Assembly (NCBI GenBank): GCA_014904845.1
Contig: MU119344.1
Coordinates: 1-64,000, forward strand
DNA: 64,000 bases
Direction: 5' to 3'
From: Acephala macrosclerotiorum
Taxonomy: Eukaryota; Ascomycota; Leotiomycetes; Helotiales; Mollisiaceae
This document shows positions 55,956 through 64,000 of this stretch, in pieces. Each line of letters opens with the position of its first letter. Position 1 is the stretch's first letter. The position numbers and the translations under genes are program-made. Below the pieces are notes generated by a model. The model worked only from the letters and a program-made list of their open reading frames with translations. It had not been told where the DNA came from and ran no database searches.

Positions 55956-56754
55956 CTAATTTAGCTCGAGACGGGGTGGATCCCTCTCCTGCGGAAGCGT
56001 GACCATAACATTCAGATACTCTTCGAGCTCTGATATCTCGAAACGCAGGGCATCCTCGCTTGCGTGTACGATAGGCATTTGGCGGCCACGCAGAACTTCA
56101 TGCAACATGTTGTAATGGTCTTCCTCGTGGGAGGTCAAAATCAGGACTTTCAATCCACGTAAACTCATAAGCTTTTGATATCCAGGAAAAGGCCAGAATA
56201 GGTAACGCATGAAGTATTCTGGTACCATTGTGAGGTCGAGAGTCAGATATTAAGGGTTTTCCATGCTCAAAAGCAAAACCAGAGCAGGGTCCGGATTTGG
56301 AAGTTATTGTACTCGATGTGGATGTTGGCGATAGATTGTCGGCGACATGGATGGATGGCTGCTAAGTAGTCCAACATGTTTTGAGAACTACTAAATTTGA
56401 AGACGTTGACCCTGTAGAGCAGTTTGCCTTGTCGATAATGTTGAAAATTATCTCACAGGTCTTCTTGAGATCGACAACGGTAAGGGCTTCCGGTAAGTGG
56501 CCATTCTCATCCCTAGCAGAACCGTGCGGTTGGTATCCGTTGTGCATGGTGGTAACTGGTGCATAGTGGGTGAACTCGGTGCGGTCTGGAAGCCATCTTT
56601 GGGGTTCAAAAGGGCTGGAGTGCTTGCGAGCTAAGGCGCAAATTGGCATCAGAATGTCATAAGGTCCAGCAGAAAAAGCTGCTGACCAGCGCGAGGAAAT
56701 GGAGGAACCGAAAAAGCTATAGTTGCTGCCATTAGTGAGCTTTATGATTCGCAA
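55956..56754 (-). pseudogene. relic of an F-box-like Leotiomycete-type hypothetical family, copy 1
   Basis: Pieces in order but in different frames: PQRWLPDRTEFTHYAPVTTM, then FKFSSSQNMLDYLAAIHPCR and RRQSIANIHIEYNNF, then YFMRYLFWPFPGYQKLMSLR, LRGLKVLILTSHEEDHYNML. At least two frame changes near 56400 and 56260 are needed. It shares the TTM block with the copy at 59117 and the (L)DYLxAxxxxRRxxI block with the copy at 57559, so all three belong to one family. I do not recognise a named domain beyond the F-box-like start seen in copy 2. Confidence 0.5.
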
Positions 56755-57558
56755 TTAGCAAAGAAGCTACATACCTTGCCCAGAGGTAGTGACAGGAGGA
56801 ATTGTGCTTTGGTGAAGATACGACAGCAGTTTTGCGCTGTGCATCGAGGAGTGGAACATGGATCGTGCGTTTGCAAGGACAGTGTCGGAAAGAACTGTAT
56901 ATATATATCTAGGGATAAGAGGAGATTAAGCATCGGCGACTATCACCGCCTAGTCCCATTACAGGATCGGACCGTGAAACCTGTCTTATGTTGAGCCCCT
57001 TTTCGCGCAATATCTCCTGCAGACCTGCGAAACTAGTACTACAGCAACACGGTACAGATACGAACAATCGAGCACCTTGGTTTTCCATAATCGTTAATAC
57101 AAAATGTATTATTGGAATTCTTGATTTCGACAACACGCCTCGAGGCTATGTTGCGGATACTGCTGCGTGCTGGATCTGGGTTGGCAAGTAAACACCTATG
57201 CCTCCTAAATCATACCCTCTAAAATATCGCTTGTCCTCCGAAGCAGGGAAAAGCTCAGACTATGTGGAAGTCGTGAATGAAATGTCGCTAAGGGGGAGAG
57301 AAACTTTTTGGCTTGTTGATCGAAGGTACTAGCATCTAGTCTTGTTGAAAGGTGATGAGAGTATTATCATCTCAAGATGGACGCTCTTACCACTGTATTT
57401 ATCGCGAGTTAGCGTGTCTCTGAATTCTATACTTCGTGGGAAAGCTTACGCCCAGAAACGATCCGTTATCAACTCGTAAGAAGCATTGACAACAGATCGA
57501 TTCCTGCCAACAACAATGATTTGAGTGTTTCCGGTCCTCGATTGACGGAAGAACCCAG
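56755..57558. other. intergenic, no gene seen
   Basis: No recognisable coding sequence. Confidence 0.5.
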
Positions 57559-58617
57559 TTACCAGACATGGGGAGGGTAGTCGTACGATGGTTTATCCTC
57601 GTATGGCGGATCGTTGTTGTTAGGAGACCAGACATTAAGACCCGAATCCCCCCAGATAGTTGAGTTATCGATTTGGTAGAATTTATTGCGTACAGCAGAA
57701 GGAGGAGCGGAGCTTAATATAGTCGGAAAGGTTGTAGTACCGCCTTCTACAATCGAAGACTGACTGAAGAGATGGTCCAATTCACTTGGGGAAGGCGGAA
57801 ATCTAGCACTTCGAGTGACAACTTCATTCAGCTTATTCTCGAGCGAAGTAATTTCGCTACCCATAGCCTTCCAGTTTGCCAAAGTGACGTCTGTCTCGCG
57901 AGTTTGAAGGACGGAAGTCAAGAACTTCGTCTTAATATCATCATCGTAGGTCAATCTCAAGCGTCGGATGCCAAGTAGGGTTGACAACTTCTCAAAAGCT
58001 TCATTGTCGTCTACACGGAAGCATTGGGCAATCAAGGAGATATCGACAGTCAGGAATCTAAGATTTCCCAGGCTTGAGAGAATGGTCAAAGAGGGTCTTG
58101 GTGTTTCCTGATAATCGCACAGCATCCGAACCTCGCGAATAGCTTGGCGGCGTGAAATCGGCAGCGCCTTTAAGTAGTCGACTAGAATTTGATGTGTTGG
58201 GAAGTCGAATGTATTTTACTTGTAGAATAAGTTGTCGTTCTCGACGATCTCGTGAATGGCACGGCATGTTGCGCTTAGGCTGAAGGCAGTGAAGGCAGCA
58301 GGGACTGCGTCACAGAATTCGGGTTCGTTGCTCAATGCCGGTTCGTCGTTCAATTGGTATTCGGTAGTAAAGTCGGATTCGGTGCTCCAGGCGGGTTCAA
58401 CATCCAAGTCAGCCTCATCGTCGAACTGGGCCTCGTCGCATAAGGGTATCTTCGGTTCTTCAAGAGAAAACTTAGAGATTTCTACCTACCGGCGTACGGG
58501 TCTGATATCGGCTATATATTTGCATGCCAAGCTGCAAATCTCCAACAGGATTTCTTGAGGGAGGCCGAGAAGATTAAGCTGCTGACTTTGGGGTCCGGGT
58601 GCAGCAGGAGAAGTCAT
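57559..58617 (-). pseudogene. F-box-like hypothetical protein relic, copy 2
   Basis: From the ATG at 58617 the start reads LNLLGLPQEILLEICSLACK, an F-box-like motif, and reaches a probable donor near 58494. A following frame holds PAAFTAFSLSATCRAIHEIV and ENDNLFYK, then a TAA at about 58217-58215, and continues in the same frame (NTFDFPTHQILVDYLKALPI, SRRQAIREVRMLCDY) to the stop at 57559. The first splice does not join in frame with any clean choice, and there is one clear nonsense codon, so it is likely non-functional. The last ~60 residues are Asn/Pro/Tyr-rich (WSPNNNDPPYEDKPSYDYPP). Confidence 0.55.
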
Positions 58618-59116
58618 ACCCCCTACAACTCGTAAGCATATGTCTCATACAGCTAGAGAATATTGACGCTTGCCTTGTCTTTCCATTGAAGCGGAAGTAA
58701 GTCCGGGCTGAGAGGTATGCGCCAGCGTTCGTGCTGTTGCGCTCACACTCGAAGTGGAGGTATTGGAGGATGCAGCTAAGAGAATTTCTAGACGCGCCTT
58801 TATCTATACAGGATTGGGCTAGGTCCACTAAAAGCCTAAATTACTAGCTCCATTTCCTGGGCACAAATGGCCAATGGCATTTTGCGCTTCCGGCTTTAGG
58901 CTTCAAGCGGTGTTCTGAAAATACCACTTTCTTTCGTGCACGATCAATTCGATCCTTTCCACAGAGAAGGTTGTGTGGCCCATTTATATCACATTCTGAG
59001 AGACGAAGCTGGATACATTCAAAAATTTTATTTGCAGAAAAGCTATTTAGAGGGGAAGAAGCGAGTTATCCTCGCGGCTAGACCTCGAATTAACACCAAG
59101 AAAGTCGGCCACCAAA
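58618..59116. other. intergenic, no gene seen
   Basis: No recognisable coding sequence. Confidence 0.5.
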
Positions 59117-59683
59117 TCAAAAGCATTTTGGGGAAGAAGAACCAGGCAACTTCCCCACCGAAGTAACATCTTCCAAGAAGTAGACCATGTCGTTAAACGA
59201 TGAGAAGTCAAAGATGTTGTCCTTGTAGAAGAAGCTTCCACCATTGGCGATCCGATTGAGAGTCTTGCGGACTAACTTCAGGTTCGTTGCCGCGAGCTCC
59301 ACCGAATAAGTTTTATCAGCCTTAATAGGTACTCTGGTACGATAACCCTTTCTCATGGTTGTAATCGGTTAGTTGTGTGTGAAAATGGGTACTCCAGGCA
59401 ACCAGCGGTACGGCTTGATGGGTTCAGTGTGCTGACAAGCGAAGCCATAAATGAGAATTTGTGCCTCTTCGGCTAGTCGAAGAAGGGGGCTGCGATGAGA
59501 TGCAGATGGAGGGCCGTATTCGAGGCGACGATGAGCGCTTTGAAGTTTTAAGATTAATGGGCTTGACGAAGTAGACTGCTTTGGGGACAGAACAATATAG
59601 TGTGTTACGTCACATATAGGAAACTTTCGAACAGAACATACACCACAACTATAAAACATTAATATTTTAAATGACAGGTTCAT
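59117..59683 (-). pseudogene. F-box-like hypothetical protein relic, copy 3
   Basis: One frame: LLRLAEEAQILIYGFACQHT (F-box-like), EPIKPYRWLPGVPIFTHN, an in-frame TAA at 59371-59369, then PITTMRKGYRTRVPIKADKT and GSFFYKDNIFDFSSFNDMVY, ending at 59117 shortly after. The corresponding block in copy 1 (FTHYAPVTTM) shows that the frame is genuine across the stop. The C-terminal two thirds seen in copy 2 are missing. Confidence 0.6.
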
Positions 59684-59935
59684 TTCTCTTTCTTATTTTT
59701 ACCTTGTGAAAATAACACAAAACAATCAAATCGAGGACTGTGTCCATGAAGTAGGATGCCTCTAGTTCGTTTTGGATGGTGTGAAGAAAGATCAAAGGCT
59801 GAGAATCAGATCCTAACCGTGCCTTAATCTGCAAAGTAAGCCCATTCATGATGGCTGAATCTCTTTGATAATCTACCACAATACACTATGCTTTAAAACA
59901 CAGCTTCTTCCTAGACAGCACGAGGTATCGCAACC
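59684..59935. other. intergenic
   Basis: No gene seen. Confidence 0.5.
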
Positions 59936-61218
59936 CTAACCATCACTATCCTCCACCTCCCACTGATCATCAACACCGACATTTGGCTCATCAACATTCC
60001 AATTGATAGTCTCCTCACGTGGGTCGGTGTAGATTGTCAAATCAAGATCGCATCCAAGTTGATCTAGGGCACCGCAAGAGTAGAGCTCTGGATGGGAAGC
60101 GCGGATCAGTGCAAATTGCCTGTCAAAATCTTCCGCCACAGCCTTGAAAGTGATCTTATAGAGATACTAGTCGTATGTCTTCACGATTTGATTAAATTTT
60201 CTCAAGGCCAACTCGACCGGAAGATTGGTATAATGTCTTTCGAATAACTCTGGGGGATCTCTTGAGAATCATTCGGATTTCCATCGACATTCGCGCTTCA
60301 TGAGTGCCGACACATAATCCTCAAGAAGAATCAAGCCTTCAACAAAGTTCTCGTTTTACCACAATTCTTGCTTCGACTCAAGGCTAAACAAACGATATGC
60401 CATCTCGTGTTTCTTGACGTACATGTTCAAAGTGGCCTCAGAAAAAACAATTCTTTGGTACTGAGGTTCCAAATAACCCAAGATCTTCGAGCACTCAGCC
60501 TTGAATTCTTCGGGCTTGCTCTAACTTGCTGCATGTCTTACACTGACTAATACGGTCTCCACAAGGTGGCGCGGCGGCTCAGGGTCATGCCCAATATATC
60601 GACAACGATCTTACCCTGGTGCCTTTAGGAAGTCCGCGATGTAACAATCCTGCTTTGCGCCCCTGTAAAGTCGGTAGAGCTCACCTCTCTCGAAGGACTG
60701 CGCGTACCTGACGAGATATTGATGCATTTCTGGCAGATGCTCTATTGTAGTTTGAACTGAGATCAAATCTGAGGGTTCGAATCTGAGGGTTCGGCTATGA
60801 AGTCTTCCTCGTTACTCAGGCGTGATTGCACGTCATCGCTTAATGGCTCTTCCTCAAGGTACTCGTCCTTTAGAGTATCTCTGAAAGTGATCTTTTCCAC
60901 GCCTCATACGAGCCAAAGTAGTTTTAGAAGCTCGCAAAGCTCTTTGTAGCCATTGTCTAGATTTTTTGGGCCGCCATGTGGTACTATTGTGACAATGATT
61001 GACTTTATTGAGAAGCAGCGAGTAGCACGGCAAAAGTTGAGAAGGATGTCTGACAAGCCGCTCAGGCCCTGGCGCCAATATTGCGATCCTAGGATGAGCT
61101 TCCAGTTCGGGACTTTGGACAACGGGGCTATTGTTTCTCTGATATCTCCAAAGGATTGTCCCCAAAGGCGCTGAGAGAGTGCATAAGAGAACGTGTGATC
61201 GGGAAGAATGTTTCCCAA
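59936..61218 (-). pseudogene. long unknown gene with at least six in-frame stops and a 14-bp duplication
   Basis: A continuous coding frame can be followed from about 61218 to its natural end at 59936, despite stops after LLKLLWLV, FLKAPG, VRHAAS, ESKQELW, KRECRWKSE and QIVKTYD. Between stops the sequence is clearly protein (GLSDILLNFCRATRCFSIKS; SKPEEFKAECSKILGYLEPQ; MYVKKHEMAYRLFSLESKQE; AVAEDFDRQFALIRASHPEL). Each stop can be CAR-to-TAR or CGA-to-TGA. One frameshift is explained by a perfect 14-bp tandem duplication at 60766-60793. I recognise no family. The 5' end is uncertain, since the frame is lost upstream of 61218. Confidence 0.65.
60766..60793. repeat. 14-bp perfect tandem duplication inside a pseudogene
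   Basis: AATCTGAGGGTTCG occurs twice in a row. Taking one copy away restores the reading frame of the surrounding decayed gene (EDFIAEPSDLISVQT), so the duplication arose in the gene, probably by replication slippage or as a repair scar. Confidence 0.85.
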
Positions 61219-62137
61219 TTACCGATAGACTCGGGATTCATTTTTTCTTTCACTGGTTCCGTTTTAGTCTCCGGACGTGAGAAATTGTTGCTTTAACCTG
61301 AGCTAAGGGTGAGCAAAGCCTGAACAAAGCTTGAGCACAACCTAAGTATAGCTTGAGCCATTTTAAGCATTTTGAGCACGCCCTAAGTCAGCCTACGCAC
61401 TATAATATAGAACTTATTCTAACCTCTTATATTCCAGTTATAGTGTGGTGGGGCTATATGCTCTCTCTTAAAAATCCTTCCTGTAAATAGCTAGTTTCGA
61501 GGGCAGTGCTAGTCACGTGTCTTCTAGTACATATAGAGCTTTCGCTCACTATAATCAATTAAGCATCCTTTTGCTCACTATTCTACTTTACTCTATTGAT
61601 TGATAGATTGATTTACGAACTACGAATGACTTCGGATGAGTCTAGCCCACTGGCTAGGGCGAACTGACCTACGGTTGGGCCTTTTGCTTCGAGCACCATT
61701 GCCCTTTTATAATACGCATTTTTATATTAATATTATATTAATTTAAAATACGATGGCTCTTTGCTACATTCTGATTGTGAATCTAATGTTCTATAGAACA
61801 TGGAATGGTGACAAGCTTACTTGGAGAATATGGCCCTTTTGGGTAACTTCTTTCTTTGTATTACTTCTGATAAAGAGCTACATTTAGCGGGACTTTACAG
61901 AAGTAGTTTACCACTTTTCTTTTGTATACCTCGATTTGTTAATCAGCATTGAGCGCATTTTGAAATGCGAGCAGGCTTTCGGGTATTAAAGGATTAGCAA
62001 TGTTAAAAGGAACATTCTTACATGCAATAAGTGCAGGTTGGACGTCCTTATGACTCTGAGAAGGTTTGCCTGTACGAAATCAACTTAAGTTAATAGTGTA
62101 ATAAAATATTTTCAAGTCCCCTTGACAGTCATGCTTC
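61219..62137. other. gene-free AT-rich stretch
   Basis: Holds the 11-bp minisatellite and AT-rich DNA. A short plus frame from the ATG at 61625 (MTSDESSPLARAN, stop, PTVGPFASST) looks like the broken start of a repeated protein, but is too short to assign. Confidence 0.4.
61297..61400. repeat. degenerate 11-bp minisatellite
   Basis: About ten units related to GCCTGAGCAAA follow head to tail, the first seven with an exact 11-bp spacing and the later ones 9-10 bp. They are followed by AT-rich, transposon-like intergenic DNA to 61760. Confidence 0.6.
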
Positions 62138-63996
62138 CTAGACAAGCTTGATCTCCTGCATTGTCGTATCCTGCCACCACTCCCTGCCATACGTCTTTCC
62201 CACTCCAACTCTCTCATACGTAAAAGGCATATCATCACATCTCCTAAGCACCAGTACCCAGTACACGCGCAATCTCCGTGATACAGCAACTCCAGTCCGC
62301 TGCTCGTTCTCTTCGTCTCTCCGGCTACGTGTGCCCATAAGAGCAAGGCAAAAGAGCGGCTCATAATCGAGCTCTTCAGTCCATAAGTCAAAGACGGCCC
62401 ATCCAAGATTTTCACCGCTTGCTGTATAAAAAAAGCGACACAAGGAATGTGTTTGCTTTGCGTTGGATGTGATAATGTCGTTGGAGACCATGGAAGGCAC
62501 GGGAAAGGATTTATCTCGCCCACGGGTTTGCTGCAAGGACCCTATTTGCTTCAACTTCGCGCAGACGAAGAGCCCGCTGGATTCTCTCCATTTGATTGAT
62601 TTGCAAAGGCTCTTGGCACCGTAAATGCCTACAAAGCGCACGCTACAAGGAACTGAGGCCCATGTCCAGGATGGCAACTGCAGAGGGTTGCAAGGTTTAT
62701 GAACTTTCTGCGTAATCTGCCATAGAAGCTGGTCTGGAAGTGAGCTCTTCCAAAGGCCGTACAAGTATGTGTCTCCGGTCTTCTTCTGGAGCTCAGTCTT
62801 GAGCCCTTCGAGCGCAATGAGGCGGTCGGTAGAATGAGTTAGTTGTCGCTCGGAGTATTGCTCAATGACGTTCTTCCACTTTGGGTTTCGAGCAGTACTA
62901 TGAAACTTTTCGCCAGTTTCTCGTTGCGTGAGTGTCTTGCAAGACCAGATGATTTGGCCGTTGGTATAGAAGACCATTCGACGGGAGAGAAGCCATTCTT
63001 GAGTAGCCCAGGCACGCTTACTGAGGGAACCGTGCTCTGGAAATATGTCATCCACTTGATCGCGGCGGATGGTTGCAAACACCCTGGTCGAAGCTCGCTC
63101 GCCTTTGAAGAATTGTGGAAGTTCTACGATAGGTGGTGACGCAGAGCGTGGTAGAAATAGCCCGTGCCATGAGTCTGGTGAGTGAGACGCGGCAATTGTA
63201 AGCTCCGCTCTCTCATATATCGATCCCATCTTGACCGACTCTCTTAGCCACTCATCTTGATCGTCTTGCACAATGCATAAGGAATCTATCCAAATATATT
63301 GAAGACCTATCTGGCGGACAGTAGTGATAGCATCCTGAAACGTCCTTGGCATGGTCGACCACTCGATATGATGGCAATACTCTCGGAGGTTGCCCCGAGT
63401 CGTTGTTAATGGAGGTCGTTCTTGAGAGCCCCAGCAGTGGCTAAGAGCAATGTATCTTGCTTTGGCACCATTCGACTCAAAAATTCTTGCAGGCTTCGTG
63501 CCGTCAATGCTTCCAACATCAACAACACGCATCGGAAGTTCAGGGAGGGTTGATTCATCCACTATTGCCCCCGAAAATGTCTCCCTACATTTAATATGTT
63601 CATCTCGACATGCCCTAAGCCATTTTCTTATGAGGTTGAAAGCCTCTTCGCCACCTGAGTCTGGCAGACGCTGTCGCCCAAGTATAAAGTCTTTTAATTG
63701 TGTCACATCATCAGCTAGCAACGGTTAGCGCTGAGCCGTACACGGTGTCTTGAAATACCATTGTTTGTATAAAGGCGCACAGCGCCTGCGACTAGTTCAA
63801 TATTGCCCCTGGTATTCCGTTGTCCATTCACTTCAAACCCCCTCACGTGGATGCCACCAGCTGCAGAGTGAGGGAATGCACAGCCTAGGGGATCTACCAT
63901 TGGTGTAAACCACAATGGGTTAGAAATAAGATTTTGCTCGATCTCGGTAAGGCCATGATTTTCTGGACCGGGCAGTTGAATCTGAGCCGCGGCCAA
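62138..63996 (-). CDS. HET domain protein, 5' end beyond window
   Basis: Exons 63759 and beyond (running off the right edge) and 63714-62138, with a 44-bp phase-1 intron. HET blocks are complete in exon 2: ARYIALSHCWGSQERPPLTT, TMPRTFQDAITTVRQIGLQY, IWIDSLCIVQDDQDEWLRES, ELTIAASHSPDSWHGLFLPR, KRAWATQEWLLSRRMVFYTN. The segment before the HET domain (DEHIKCRETFSGA) is the usual Cys-containing lead. After the HET domain, STDRLIALEGLKTELQKKTG and LPSWTWASVPCSVRF are typical HET-tail blocks. At least 605 residues are in the window. No frame break is seen. It is a candidate incompatibility or cell-death gene, separate from the one at 5870. Confidence 0.93.
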
Positions 63997-64000
63997 ATCG

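Noticed and set aside
5870..63996. HET/BTB pair as a defined two-gene incompatibility system
   Set aside because: The HET genes are 54 kb apart and their nearest BTB neighbours are relics. Proximity alone does not support a functional pair.

Overview
The window is nuclear DNA of a filamentous ascomycete. Genes are split by short introns (44 to about 130 bp, nearly all GT-AG), and the families are those of Pezizomycotina: HET domains, Zn2Cys6 regulators, 2EXR proteins, BTB proteins, wax-synthase-like acyltransferases and GT71/GT31 glycosyltransferases. The many BTB, 2EXR and HET genes suggest Leotiomycetes (Helotiales-like); that placement is inference from gene content only. All gene models were spliced by hand from reading frame and splice sites.

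Layout. 0.3-1.9 kb: MFS transporter. 2.6-10.4 kb: decayed sequence and BTB relics around one intact BTB gene and one large HET gene. 11.0-14.9 kb: housekeeping-like pair, a RING-CH membrane ubiquitin ligase and a fringe-like glycosyltransferase. 15.2-17.9 kb: gene-free, with a cluster of repeated CGGCCG-centred motifs. 18.1-28.7 kb: the main feature, seven BTB genes in a row on the minus strand (six intact, one ruined), interrupted only by a frameshifted Pmp3-type gene. 29.2-30.8 kb: FAS1 membrane protein. 31.1 kb: a small TIR element. 32.9-35.8 kb: a 957-residue coiled-coil protein with four LD-like repeats. 36.5-37.5 kb: BTB protein with AT-hook-like motifs. 38.6-43.8 kb: relics of DPM1, a Ytp1-family protein and a Zn2Cys6 regulator. 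44.1-53.2 kb: three 2EXR paralogues (two open, one with three stops) around a broken GT71 mannosyltransferase. 53.9-55.2 kb: wax-synthase-like gene with one frameshift. 55.9-61.2 kb: a graveyard of F-box-like and unrecognised minus-strand genes. 62.1-64.0 kb: HET gene running off the right edge.

Two themes dominate. First, BTB expansion: 11 copies (8 intact, 3 relics). All eight intact copies keep one intron at the same place and phase just before the BTB core, so they share an ancestor. Such proteins are typically CUL3 adaptors or protein-interaction modules; their targets are unknown. Second, many accessory genes are broken by in-frame stops while the frame is otherwise kept. This point-mutation pattern, plus two Cys-to-Tyr changes in a zinc cluster in CpA context, fits repeat-induced point mutation (RIP) or similar C-to-T decay. 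Separately, several single-base frameshifts lie in homopolymer runs and may be sequencing errors.

No rRNA gene, convincing tRNA, CRISPR array or complete autonomous transposon was seen. No single new pathway can be demonstrated. The best candidates for novelty are the BTB array, the 15.7-17.5 kb motif cluster and the LD-repeat coiled-coil protein.
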